Positions 10,140 to 19,255 of a DNA stretch of 54,336 nucleotides are shown here, piece after piece (within the stretch, counting starts at the first letter, position 1; the number at the start of each line of letters is the position of its first letter). The stretch comes from Gammaproteobacteria bacterium (GTDB lineage: Bacteria; Pseudomonadota; Gammaproteobacteria; UBA4575), in the NCBI GenBank assembly GCA_026706595.1, contig JAPOYL010000001.1, positions 1 through 54,336 of the forward strand. The letters are read 5' to 3'. The notes below the pieces were generated by a model. That model did not search any database. It was not told the origin of the DNA and saw nothing but the letters and a program-made list of their open reading frames with translations. The translations under genes were made by a program, and so were the position numbers.

Positions 10140-10559
10140 ATGGCAAGCGAGCATACAGACAGGCCCAAGGAACTGCTGGTGGTACAGATCAATGGTACGC
10201 CCATGCTTGAGTACGACCGCGCCCAAGCGCTGAGCCCGAAGCAGCGCGCCTCGCTCATGATGCTAGATGAGAAGCTTGATGCCGGCATCTTCCTGAACGG
10301 CGAGTTCATCACCTCACCGAGCGAGCAGGAGCGTGTGGAATTCATGGCCGGGCACCTAGTGTCGGCGCTGCTCGAGGACGAGGAGGGAATCGCTGCGGCA
10401 AGCTGCGCCTATCTGGCCAAGGTGCTGCCCGAACTCAAGCAGGTGAAGGCTGGCGAAAAAGACGGGGTCGTATCGATCGAACTGATCTTCGATCGCGATT
10501 ATCAGAAAGAGTTGCAGATGAAGTTCGTGCCGCTCGACAAGCTTCGTTCACGGCACTGA
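10140..10559 (+). CDS. Hypothetical protein, 139 residues
   Basis: I do not recognise this protein. It is a small, probably soluble alpha/beta protein with many charged residues, an N-terminal segment VVQINGTPMLEYD, a helical middle rich in Ala and Glu, and a C-terminal strand-like part (GVVSIELIFDRDYQ). No signal peptide, membrane helix or Cys motif is visible. The ATG at 10140 is preferred over an upstream GTG at 10050, whose extra residues look like untranslated DNA. It begins about 100 bp after the patatin gene on the same strand and ends 5 bp before the convergent rho gene. Reading-frame quality (no rare stretches, balanced codon use) suggests it is real. Confidence 0.6.
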   Translation: MASEHTDRPKELLVVQINGTPMLEYDRAQALSPKQRASLMMLDEKLDAGIFLNGEFITSPSEQERVEFMAGHLVSALLEDEEGIAAASCAYLAKVLPELKQVKAGEKDGVVSIELIFDRDYQKELQMKFVPLDKLRSRH

Positions 10560-10564
10560 GCCAG

Positions 10565-11821
<1,257 letters not shown>

Positions 11822-12036
11822 AGTCGTTCACACTCTTCGTGTTCAAAGTTTGCAGTGAGTTGTGCACAGTCGGGCAATGCCCTCAGGACCATGCGGAAAA
11901 ATGTCGTTTACACCGGGATACAGCGTCGGCTGTATTTAGGGGGTTCGGATGTGACTGGCCTGTATCGTCGTGTACTGTGTATTTAAGTTTGTGAAATCTG
12001 ATAGTGGTTGCCAGAGGCCGTGGGTATTGTTTTTCT

Positions 12037-12363
12037 CTAGAGGCTCTGGTCAATGAATGCAGTTAACTGTGATTTTGACAGGGCACCGACCTTGGTCGCC
12101 TCGGCATTACCGTTTTTGAAAATCATCAGTGTCGGAATTCCGCGCACCCCGTACTTCGGGGGCGTATCCGGGTTGTCGTCCACGTTGAGCTTGGCGACTT
12201 TCAGCTTGCCCTGGTATTCCACGGCGATTTCATCGAGGATCGGGGCCACCATTTTGCACGGGCCACACCACTGTGCCCAGTAGTCCACCAACACCGGCTG
12301 TTCAGACTGCAGCACTTCTTGTTCAAAGGTACTGTCCGTTATGTGACTGATCGCTTCACTCAC
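12037..12363 (-). CDS. trxA: Thioredoxin 1
   Basis: Small cytoplasmic disulfide reductase. The active site WCGPCKM and the cis-proline segment GIPTLMIF are intact. The start is the GTG at 12363 ([14 protein letters not shown]), which gives the normal 108 residues and has a GGGAGA ribosome site about 9 bases upstream; a longer frame reaching 12474 would add 37 unrelated residues. It lies just upstream of rho on the same strand, as in E. coli and pseudomonads. The conserved buried Asp ([13 protein letters not shown]) is present. Nothing unusual is seen. Confidence 0.96.
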   Translation of the reverse strand: MSEAISHITDSTFEQEVLQSEQPVLVDYWAQWCGPCKMVAPILDEIAVEYQGKLKVAKLNVDDNPDTPPKYGVRGIPTLMIFKNGNAEATKVGALSKSQLTAFIDQSL

Positions 12364-12556
12364 TCGACTGTTTCTCCCTATCCGAAATAATAAAGTGATG
12401 TTCGTGAAAGCATGCGCTCGAAACGGCGCACTCGGGACCATGCAGACACTGCCTGCACCCCTAATTTTATGCATTCCTGACAGGATTACAAGCCCGGACC
12501 CTCAATCCTCCACAACAACAGGGTTGGCAAGCGGTGTCAGGGTCACCGAGCGTCCG

Positions 12557-13231
12557 CTAGATTTCGGTCACCGTCTCAGATGGCCAGTCCAGTTCGTCCT
12601 CGTCGACACGATGGGTTTCTTTCAAGGCCAAGCAGATCCATTCGCGGATGGAGGGGCACTTGTCCATGGTGCGGCAATAATCGGTGGCCGTTTCATCGAG
12701 CTCCACCTCGACACTTCGAAAACGCATGATCGCCGGGGCAGACAGGGTATCCGCGACCGTGGGTTTTCCGAACAGCCAGGGCCCGCCCTCGCCGAAGTTC
12801 TCCCGGCAGTAGCGCCACAACTCCTGGATGCGGTGCAGGTCCGCGAGTGCGGCCTCACTGAGGGTGTAGCCGGGGAACCGCTTGCGCAGGTTCATGGGAG
12901 CCTCGGTGCGCAGGGCCTCGAAGCTGGAATGAAATTCCGCGCACACGGATCGTGCCACCGCACGGGCCTTGCGGTCCTTGGGCCAGGCGTGCGACTCGGG
13001 AAAGCGTTCCCCCAGGTATTCCAGGATGGCCAGCGAATCCCATACCTCGGTGTCCCCGTCGATCAGAACCGGCACCTTGTCGCCGGAAAATCGTTTCGAG
13101 AGCACCTGGTTCAGCTTGTCGCTATTCAGGTCGTAACACTTCACCTCTACCGGAAGCTCGTGGCGGTGCACGAACAGCCAGGCACACATTGACCAGGTGG
13201 AGTAGTTGTAGTTACCAATGATCAGTTTCAT
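12557..13231 (-). CDS. Glutathione S-transferase family protein
   Basis: A 224-residue protein with the two-domain glutathione transferase pattern: a thioredoxin-like N-terminal domain (MKLIIGNYNYSTWSMCAWLF, then KVPVLIDGDTEVWDSLAILEYLGERFP, whose V-P and D-S carry the glutathione-binding cis-Pro and Ser contacts) and an all-helical C-terminal domain with the N-capping segment PTVADTLSAPAI. The ATG at 13231 is chosen over one four codons earlier because the family starts directly at the first strand. It could conjugate glutathione to electrophiles or reduce disulfides; substrates are unknown. It lies about 190 bp upstream of trxA on the same strand. Confidence 0.88.
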   Translation of the reverse strand: MKLIIGNYNYSTWSMCAWLFVHRHELPVEVKCYDLNSDKLNQVLSKRFSGDKVPVLIDGDTEVWDSLAILEYLGERFPESHAWPKDRKARAVARSVCAEFHSSFEALRTEAPMNLRKRFPGYTLSEAALADLHRIQELWRYCRENFGEGGPWLFGKPTVADTLSAPAIMRFRSVEVELDETATDYCRTMDKCPSIREWICLALKETHRVDEDELDWPSETVTEI

Positions 13232-13419
13232 AAAGGAATGCAACCTGTGCAGGAGTTCAATCGGGCACGGAGTGTACCCGTTTCGTACCGATCAATCACG
13301 ACAAAATTGATCTTTTTTTGATACTTGGTTACCGGCCGGTCTGCAGGACAGGGAATACCGCTTGGAAATTGTCTATAGTGGTGTTCCATCATCGATGAAA
13401 TCACAAGGAGCCGTCCTCC

Positions 13420-13728
13420 ATGCTAGAACTCAGACCGAACTGTGAAGTGTGCGACAAGGACCTGCCACCCGCTTCCACCGAAGCCCGTATCTGCTCCTAT
13501 GAATGCACGTACTGCAAGGACTGTGCAGACCATGTGCTCCACAATGTATGCCCCAACTGCGGCGGTGGACTCGTACCGCGCCCGATCCGCCCCAGCATCG
13601 CACGAAGAAGCGGTGTCAGCCTTGCGCATCAGCCGGCATCCACCCATCGTGTGCACTCCAAGTACACTGCCGGGGAGATACGAGACTTCACCGACAGGAT
13701 CAAGGATGTCCGCCCAGAAGCCCGCTAG
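13420..13728 (+). CDS. DUF1272 domain-containing protein (small Cys-rich, probably zinc-binding)
   Basis: The first 60 residues match the DUF1272 family: an ordered set of paired cysteines (CEVC, then C-S-Y-E-C, C-K-D-C, CPNC) that would hold one or two zinc ions in a treble-clef or RING-like fold. The last 40 residues are Arg/Ser/Pro-rich and look disordered. The start ATG has an AAGGAG ribosome site about 11 bases upstream. The function of the family is unknown; small zinc proteins of this type may bind nucleic acid or proteins, but that is inference. The gene stands alone on the + strand. Confidence 0.85.
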   Translation: MLELRPNCEVCDKDLPPASTEARICSYECTYCKDCADHVLHNVCPNCGGGLVPRPIRPSIARRSGVSLAHQPASTHRVHSKYTAGEIRDFTDRIKDVRPEAR

Positions 13729-13847
13729 TTGGAAAGGGTTGCCGGCACCGGGCGACGCCTTCCTGCGGTTCTGGAAAAAATGAAAGTCTACGTGCACGTC
13801 GGTGATTGATTCACTCAAATCCATAGTCGGGCAGACAAACTGAATGG

Positions 13848-15467
13848 ATGGGTAGACCTGTCTCAAACACCTTGACCTGGTTCTGCGTTCGCCGCAATGG
13901 TGTAGCGCGCGGCAACGGCTGGTTACAGGATGTAGCTTTGGAGGATCTGAGAAAGTATGTCAATGCCCGCCCCGGGGATACGGTGGAAGTAAGCGTCGTA
14001 GACGAGTTTACCCGGGTGAACACGGCACAATTCCCACGTGTGTTCAGCAACCGCGTACGCGGGATCATTGGCATGGAGGCCAGCTACCGTGGAAAGGTCG
14101 TTCGCTACGCGCCGACGCGAATGATTGCCTCCAACTTCAGCTTCAAGCGTGCCCTGGAAAGCTTTTTCGAGCGCCGTGGGATCGGCTTCGACGAGTTTTC
14201 AATTAATGGTGAGCTACGCTCTTTCACCGCCAGGCAGTTTCTACTCCCGGATCCAAAGAAAGGAAAACCGGTCTCCCTGTTCCGGGGTTCGACCTTAGTC
14301 GAACCAATGCCAGAGGACATGCCTGGGTGTGCACGGGCACTCGCCAGTGGCATCGGCAGGTGGCTGATGCAGAATATGTCGTCAGATGGCTCATTGCCTT
14401 ACAAATACTGGCCCAGCCAGGGCAAGAATTCGCCCGCAGACAATGCCATTCGCCGATTTCTGGGCACCCTGTCTTTGGCACGCCTCGGGGCACTGCAACA
14501 AGACCAGGCGATGAGTAATGCCGCGCAGCGCAACCTGCGTTTTAACCTGGGCCGCTATTTCAAGGATCTGGGCGATGGACGCGGTGCTATCGTTGAGGAG
14601 GCAGGGGCCAAGCTTGGCGCGGCTGCGCTAGCCGGGCTGGCGATACTGGAATGCCCGGACCAAGAGGAGTTTTCCCGGGAACTGGTCATGCTCGCCGCTG
14701 GCATAGAATCGCTCGCTGATAACCGTCTAGGTTTTCGCACATTCTTTTTCCCTGCAGAACGTGACGGCGACAACTGGAACTTCTATTCCGGCGAGGCATT
14801 GCTGTTCTGGGCTGAGGCATTGCGCCGTGGCATGAGCTTCGCCCCTCCGATCGAACGGTGCGCTACGGTATCCGAGTGCTGCCGCAAAATACACCGGAAG
14901 AAACGCAACCCTGCGTTCGTGCCCTGGCACACGCAAGCATGTGCTTCCCTGTTTGCCCACACGGGCCGGCGGGAATTTGCAAGGTTCGCACTTGATATCA
15001 GCGACTGGCTACTGCCCATGCAGCAGTGGGATATTTCTCCGGCGGACCTGCCTGGTCGATTCTACAATCCGAGTCGTCCAGATTTTGGGCCGCCACATGC
15101 GGCTTCCACCGGAGCGTACATGGAAGGACTGACCGATGCGGCTGCACTGGCACGAGCCCTAGGGGAAGATGTTCGCCTCGGCGCCTATGAGCAGGCATTG
15201 CATCGCGGACTTCGCTCGCTGCGACAATTGCAATTCCACGGTCAGCACGATACCTATTACATCTCCAAAAAGAACCGGGTCCTGGGCGCGCTGCGCACGG
15301 AAGTGTACGACAACGCGGTCCGTCTGGACTCCGCTGCTCATGCTCTGCTGGCTTCTATCAAGATTCTGCAGCCTATGGAATTCAACCTGCCTCAACACGA
15401 AGCCGGAGGTATGGGCGGAGTCTTGCGCGACACCATATCGTTTCTCAGAGCTGGCAGACGATCATGA
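13848..15467 (+). CDS. Unrecognised 539-residue protein, probable alpha-helical toroid domain
   Basis: I cannot name this protein. Residues 1-150 form a mixed alpha/beta part with a short hydrophobic motif (GDTVEVSVVDEFTRV). From about residue 165 onward the sequence is mostly amphipathic helices with aromatic and acidic clusters between them: LPYKYWPSQG, FRTFFFPAERDGDNWNFYSGEALLFWAEAL, HTQACASLF, RFYNPSRPDFGPPHAASTGAYMEGLTDAAAL. That layout, helical hairpins with substrate-facing loops carrying Asp, Glu, Trp and Tyr, is typical of six-hairpin (alpha/alpha toroid) glycan-active enzymes and epimerases. No signal peptide is visible, so it is probably cytoplasmic. The gene converges on an Asp/Asn beta-hydroxylase-like gene 80 bp away. 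Assignment to the fold is inference. Confidence 0.6.
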   Translation: MGRPVSNTLTWFCVRRNGVARGNGWLQDVALEDLRKYVNARPGDTVEVSVVDEFTRVNTAQFPRVFSNRVRGIIGMEASYRGKVVRYAPTRMIASNFSFKRALESFFERRGIGFDEFSINGELRSFTARQFLLPDPKKGKPVSLFRGSTLVEPMPEDMPGCARALASGIGRWLMQNMSSDGSLPYKYWPSQGKNSPADNAIRRFLGTLSLARLGALQQDQAMSNAAQRNLRFNLGRYFKDLGDGRGAIVEEAGAKLGAAALAGLAILECPDQEEFSRELVMLAAGIESLADNRLGFRTFFFPAERDGDNWNFYSGEALLFWAEALRRGMSFAPPIERCATVSECCRKIHRKKRNPAFVPWHTQACASLFAHTGRREFARFALDISDWLLPMQQWDISPADLPGRFYNPSRPDFGPPHAASTGAYMEGLTDAAALARALGEDVRLGAYEQALHRGLRSLRQLQFHGQHDTYYISKKNRVLGALRTEVYDNAVRLDSAAHALLASIKILQPMEFNLPQHEAGGMGGVLRDTISFLRAGRRS

Positions 15468-15547
15468 ACCGCAGAGCACGTTACCATCTGCTGTGCAGTA
15501 CATGATGGCAGGATGACACCTCTTTGGCCTGCATCTCTCTGGCAGCT

Positions 15548-16219
15548 TCAAAACCGCAGGATAAAACACTTTTCAGGCTTGGGGTCTTCTGGCAAATACG
15601 TGTAAAACCCGCGTCCTTGGGCAGGGAGCACATCGAATATCAGGTGCACGCGCAGTTCTTCTGATGGGTTCTTCGCCCAATGCCGCTGCTTGTTATCGAA
15701 CACCCAGAGCTCTCCCGTGTGCATGAGCACGGTCTCATCCCCTGCCCCGAGCAGGCTTCCGTCGGTACTTTTCAGCACCAGGTGCATGCGATCCCGGATC
15801 CGGTAGTATGCGCCGCTGTCAACATGTGGAAAAACCTGACTTCCAGGCATGAGGGCGACCAGCGTCGCACGACCGAGTGTGCCTCCCAGACTCTTGGCTA
15901 CACTCTCACAGAATACCTGCATGCAGGGAAACTTTTTGGCCTCCGGCATGATGCGAATCTCGTGAACATCATTGGCATTCTTGGCGCCCGGTGGTAGTGG
16001 CTTCTTGGCTGCGCGCAAAAAGATGTTCCGTGTATTTCGCTGGCAGCGGACCTTTCGTTGGCGGCTCGTATCAGCCAGCCACAGCTCCGGTGATGCATCC
16101 AACTCCTCGAGCAGGGGTCCGATTTTGATGTGTTCGGCTATTTTAGTGAAGTACTGCAGGGAAGTTTCGTTTTGAAAAAGTTTCACGAGTGCCTCTTGTA
16201 AACCGGCCATGCCAATCAT
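15548..16219 (-). CDS. Aspartyl/asparaginyl beta-hydroxylase-like dioxygenase
   Basis: Fe(II)/2-oxoglutarate dioxygenase fold (Asp_Arg_Hydrox type). The two metal-binding histidines are H132 in FPHVDSG and H180 in RHWAKN, and the 2-oxoglutarate-binding arginine is R190 in ELRVHLIFD; the spacings (48 and 10) closely match those of human AspH (46 and 10). Family members hydroxylate Asp/Asn side chains or free substrates, and some act on lipids or peptides. The N-terminal 70 residues are not recognised and may bind the substrate. Start ATG at 16219; a second ATG three codons later is possible. Its promoter would lie in the 16220-16652 gap, which it shares with the divergent lipoprotein gene. The true substrate is unknown. 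Confidence 0.85.
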   Translation of the reverse strand: MIGMAGLQEALVKLFQNETSLQYFTKIAEHIKIGPLLEELDASPELWLADTSRQRKVRCQRNTRNIFLRAAKKPLPPGAKNANDVHEIRIMPEAKKFPCMQVFCESVAKSLGGTLGRATLVALMPGSQVFPHVDSGAYYRIRDRMHLVLKSTDGSLLGAGDETVLMHTGELWVFDNKQRHWAKNPSEELRVHLIFDVLPAQGRGFYTYLPEDPKPEKCFILRF

Positions 16220-16652
16220 GGTCCAATCATGCTAAGACGTTTGACAGCTTGTCATACAGCCGAGGTTTGCTATAAGACCGATCACATATAACAAATGTTG
16301 AATGCTACGCCATTCAAAAAAAAGGCCATCTGGCCACCTATCTGAAAGTCTTCGACCCACATCCTCTGCCTAAAGTTGCAATCAAGTCATTCATCTGTGT
16401 GCATTGCTGCAGATATACGCCAGATCACATCCGAGGTTTGTGCAGTGTTGTGGCATTCACGGGGAATGCTATTCATACAAATATCAGATGTCCTCGCTTT
16501 CCCAACAAACCACAGATTGTCCTAGGGTACCTGCAAACCGCAAGATCAGAGATGTAAACACAATGCATGTTGATTCGGGAAACACGTGAATCAATAAACA
16601 ACGAGATCCCGAATGAATTGATTGCTCTCGCTCGATGCGGCTGGAGGTTGCC
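16220..16652. other. Intergenic region between divergent genes
   Basis: This 433-bp stretch separates the dioxygenase gene (-) from the lipoprotein gene (+). No convincing gene was found. On the minus strand, GGCC-AGAT-GGCC followed by eight T (16316-16335) looks like a weak intrinsic terminator with only a 4-bp stem; it could act as an attenuator ahead of the dioxygenase gene. The rest is A+T-rich DNA that should hold the two promoters. Confidence 0.4.
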
Positions 16653-17471
16653 ATGACTATTCGAAAAATCCTTTTGCTTGTCCTTAGTTCTTTTGCGTTT
16701 TTTGTCACCGGGTGTGGCAGTGGTGGCGGTGGTGGTAGCGATATGGCTGCGATGCCACCCTCGTCGACATCACCTGGAAACGGTGACGGTGACGGCGACG
16801 GCGACGGTGATGGTGATGGTGACGGCGACGGTGATGGTGACGGCGACGGTGACGGCGACGGTGACGGCGACGGTGATGGCGACGGTGATGGCGACGGTGA
16901 TGGCGACGGTGATGGCGATGGCAACTCCGCCGAATCTCCTAGCAATATTATGTCGCTGATTGGGGATTCCGAACTTACACTAAGTGAGCAGGGAAACTAC
17001 GTTAAGACAGGGTCCAACCACTCCTTCTCCAGTTGGGGATTTTGGGCCCGAACAGGGAGCCAGACACTGTTCAAAGTCGGCATCCAAGATGGCAGCGACA
17101 GTATCGCTCCCTACTCACTGAATATCGAAGGCACACCTACAGGCACAAACCCTCCAAGCGGTTCAGCAGTATGGTCTGGTGGAGTTCGCGCGTATGAAAC
17201 GGATGCCAACAGCTTGGGTGAACCAGTCAGCGGTGAAGCCCGCCTTGAGGTCGACTTTAATTCCGTTACACTCGATGTTGAATTCACAAACCTTACAGAG
17301 GGTCACAGTGATATGGAATGGAGCGATCTCGAACTGAACAATGGCTCGTTCCAACATGCTAGCGGGTCAAATTCCATCGACGGCGCGTTCTACGGCGACG
17401 ATCATGAAGGAGCAGCTGGCAAATTTGAGCGGAATCAGATCAGAGGTGTGTTTGGTACAATCCGGGAATAG
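16653..17471 (+). CDS. Lipoprotein with (Gly-Asp)23 linker and TbpB-like beta-barrel domain
   Basis: Probable surface or periplasmic lipoprotein of 272 residues. A short signal peptide with a Leu/Val/Phe core ends in the lipobox VTGC (C21), followed by a Gly/Ser tether. Residues from about 44 to 89 are 23 consecutive Gly-Asp pairs, encoded by hexanucleotide repeats. The C-terminal domain (about 100-272) ends in GAFYGDDHEGAAGKFERNQIRGVFGTIRE; that GAFYG...GGxFE...GxFG pattern is typical of the 8-stranded barrels of transferrin-binding protein B and related surface lipoproteins. Start: ATG at 16653, six codons after an alternative ATG at 16635 that would precede the basic signal-peptide end. 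The ligand is unknown; no TbpA-like receptor or Slam translocon gene is near. Confidence 0.8.
   Translation: MTIRKILLLVLSSFAFFVTGCGSGGGGGSDMAAMPPSSTSPGNGDGDGDGDGDGDGDGDGDGDGDGDGDGDGDGDGDGDGDGDGDGDGDGNSAESPSNIMSLIGDSELTLSEQGNYVKTGSNHSFSSWGFWARTGSQTLFKVGIQDGSDSIAPYSLNIEGTPTGTNPPSGSAVWSGGVRAYETDANSLGEPVSGEARLEVDFNSVTLDVEFTNLTEGHSDMEWSDLELNNGSFQHASGSNSIDGAFYGDDHEGAAGKFERNQIRGVFGTIRE
16782..16919 (+). repeat. In-frame hexanucleotide repeat encoding (Gly-Asp)23
   Basis: Twenty-three tandem 6-bp units of the form GGYGAY. Third positions vary between C and T without changing the protein. The last four pairs of units form a 12-bp higher-order repeat (GGTGATGGCGAC, with the final copy ending GAT), and earlier units alternate GGTGAC with GGCGAC, showing expansion by slippage or unequal exchange. 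Changes in copy number would keep the reading frame and only change linker length and charge. Confidence 0.97.
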
Positions 17472-17597
17472 TCTCTATGCCAGACACTGGAATGGAGATG
17501 GCGTGGGATGAGAAAAATTTTGAGACTGTTTACCCTGGTCACGGTCCTACGGTTTTAACAGACAGAACACGGCACCATGCTGCCCGGGCCCGCATCC

Positions 17598-18140
17598 TCA
17601 GTGCAGCTCGGTCCCTCGCTTGACTTGCTCGCCGCGGGTCGAGAGCTCTTCAGGAATGGATTGTAGTAGCGGCTGGAATACCTCGGCGACAAATTCAGCA
17701 CGCCCCTTAACGCCAGCTTTCGAATAGATGGAAGTGGCCTGAAACCGAGTGGTGTTTTCCTTGACGCCTCGCAATATGGCTATTTCAGAGAAGCTATAGC
17801 CCTTGATAATCAGCCACGATATTTGATTCTCGGAGTGAGTCATCTGCCACTCATCGAGCTGGGCATTAATGCTATCTGCTAGTGCACCAGACAGCGCCTG
17901 AGTTCGCTTTTTTTCAATTTTCAAAAGCGTTCGCAAGTGAATCAGGTCACGAGCATTGATGACCAGTGCTATCGACACACCGACAAACACTATCAGTTCA
18001 ACGATAAAGTGAACAGTCAGATATTCGTGCTCAAAAAATGCATCCTCGATAAGATCATAACCAAAAAACAAAATAGCGCCGACAATGGCCGCTATTGCGA
18101 ATTTGCGGCGTTGAATGATCTTTTTTGTAACAGCACTCAT
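17598..18140 (-). CDS. Membrane-anchored LuxR-type helix-turn-helix regulator
   Basis: 180 residues. Two hydrophobic helices (about residues 14-31 and 43-63) are joined by a short acidic loop. A coiled-coil-like linker (RTLLKIEKKRTQALSGALADSINAQLDEW) then leads to a C-terminal LuxR/GerE DNA-binding domain at about 103-165: ENQISWLIIKGYSFSEIAILRGVKENTTRFQATSIYSKAGVKGRAEFVAEVF. The order suggests a regulator held in the inner membrane that dimerises through its linker; there is no receiver domain. The surrounding DNA is A+T-rich compared with the window's left end. Targets are unknown; the neighbouring lipoprotein and DUF1348/TetR genes are candidates only by position. Confidence 0.8.
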   Translation of the reverse strand: MSAVTKKIIQRRKFAIAAIVGAILFFGYDLIEDAFFEHEYLTVHFIVELIVFVGVSIALVINARDLIHLRTLLKIEKKRTQALSGALADSINAQLDEWQMTHSENQISWLIIKGYSFSEIAILRGVKENTTRFQATSIYSKAGVKGRAEFVAEVFQPLLQSIPEELSTRGEQVKRGTELH

Positions 18141-18582
18141 TCCACCTCAGAGCCTCTTGCAATTCAGGTAAGGTGTCAAGTCCTGCACTATGCGTCGAAC
18201 TCCGGAGTAACTTGTTCGGGTTTTCATATTCCAGCATTGGTTCCATCTTCGCATCGGTTACTGGTGTAAATGGCGCATCCTTGATTAACTACTCCCATTA
18301 CCTGATAACTGATTTGATTAACTTGAGACATTTGTCCCTGTCAGGTCGAAAAATCTGGCACACATGCGCGGAATTGGGTGCAGCAAACCGAAACAAATGA
18401 ATCAGCACCCGCGGGTGAAACTCAAATCCAACTACAAAGGGTGTGACAGGACCTGCCGCTCTTCACAGTCGAGACCTGCACCACTGTTTCGAACGCACCT
18501 ACCACATGGACTGTGTCAGGCATGGGCAATTGCCTATGCCCAATCCAGCAGGTAGCAGCTGGCAGAAGCGATGTGGATTTCC

Positions 18583-18597
18583 CTGATCAGCGATCAG
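18583..18597. promoter_or_regulatory. Inverted repeat CTGATCAGCGATCAG
   Basis: Perfect 6-3-6 inverted repeat about 180 bp upstream of the DUF1348 gene. It could bind a dimeric regulator. No second copy was noticed nearby. Confidence 0.25.
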
Positions 18598-18720
18598 CCA
18601 CCCAGCGAGTGCATACCTGATACAGTGCTAAAGAAATATGGGGCTTTACTGGTTCCATCGAGGATATCCGCCCGAGACCTGCCAAACCTTGTATCGTAAA
18701 CAGCAGATGCACTACACTTC

Positions 18721-18748
18721 TTGCACTCTATGCTAACCAGTATATACT
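18721..18748 (+). promoter_or_regulatory. Possible sigma-70 promoter of the DUF1348-TetR pair
   Basis: TTGCAC (18721-18726) and TATACT (18743-18748) are separated by 16 bp. The -10 is good, the -35 mediocre. The palindromic operator begins at the last base of the -10 box, so a bound repressor would block polymerase. Confidence 0.4.
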
Positions 18749-18763
18749 GTACCTATTGGTACA
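18748..18763. promoter_or_regulatory. Palindromic operator, probable TetR-family binding site
   Basis: TGTACCTATTGGTACA is a perfect 6-4-6 palindrome lying 14 bp before the start of a gene directly followed by a TetR-type regulator. Local autorepressor genes commonly bind such sites. It overlaps the downstream edge of the predicted -10 box and precedes the AAGGAG ribosome site. Confidence 0.6.
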
Positions 18764-18777
18764 CATAAGGAGATATC

Positions 18778-19251
18778 ATGATGTCAGAAGAACGTCCTCC
18801 CTTTCCACCGTTTACCTATGAAGAAGCCGTACAGAAAGTGCGAATGGCTGAGAACGCCTGGAACCTTCGCGACCCGGTGAAGATCTCTCAGGCCTATTCA
18901 ATAGACAGCCGCTGGCGCAACCGTGCCGAGTTCTTCCAGGGACGTGAGGCAATCGTCGAGTTTTTGACACGCAAGTGGGCGCGCGAGCTCGACTACCACC
19001 TGATCAAGGAAATCTGGACTCACCAGGACAATCGCATTGCAGTTCGCTTTCAATATGAGTATCGCGATGACTCCGACAACTGGTTCCGTGCCCACGGCAA
19101 TGAAAACTGGGAATTCAATGATCAAGGCCTGATGCAACGGCGGGAGGCCAGCATCAACGATGTGCCAATCCAGAAATCAGACCGCAAGTTCCTCTGGGGA
19201 GAAGGGCCTCGTCCCGACGATTACCCCGGCCTGACCGAACTCGGGTTGTAA
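18778..19251 (+). CDS. DUF1348 family protein (SnoaL/NTF2-like fold)
   Basis: 157 residues matching the DUF1348 family in the NTF2-like superfamily of cone-shaped alpha+beta barrels. The characteristic run is [44 protein letters not shown], then a strand pair ending in [27 protein letters not shown]. Such proteins may bind or transform small hydrophobic molecules, but no reaction is established for the family. The start ATG has an AAGGAG ribosome site 7-8 bases upstream. A TetR-type regulator gene begins 4 bp after the stop, and a perfect palindrome overlaps the promoter. Control by the TetR protein is therefore likely. Confidence 0.85.
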   Translation: MMSEERPPFPPFTYEEAVQKVRMAENAWNLRDPVKISQAYSIDSRWRNRAEFFQGREAIVEFLTRKWARELDYHLIKEIWTHQDNRIAVRFQYEYRDDSDNWFRAHGNENWEFNDQGLMQRREASINDVPIQKSDRKFLWGEGPRPDDYPGLTELGL

Positions 19252-19255
19252 GCGC

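Larger units (their letters stand above)
18141..18777. other. Long intergenic region without a recognised gene
   Basis: This 637-bp gap lies between the LuxR-type gene (-) and the DUF1348 gene (+). Small open frames exist, but none has a plausible protein. Visible elements are the 10-bp palindrome GGCAATTGCC at 18525-18534, the inverted repeat CTGATC-AGC-GATCAG at 18583-18597, and the promoter/operator just before 18778. Otherwise nothing is recognised. Confidence 0.5.

Noticed and set aside
16316-16335. Terminator-like GGCC-AGAT-GGCC plus eight T on the minus strand
   Set aside because: The stem is only 4 bp and no gene ends just upstream of it, so it was not listed as a terminator.
16484-16945. 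A minus-strand frame encoding Ser-Pro repeats
   Set aside because: It is the complement of the (Gly-Asp) repeat in the lipoprotein gene. The lipoprotein has a signal peptide and a barrel domain; the Ser-Pro frame has neither.
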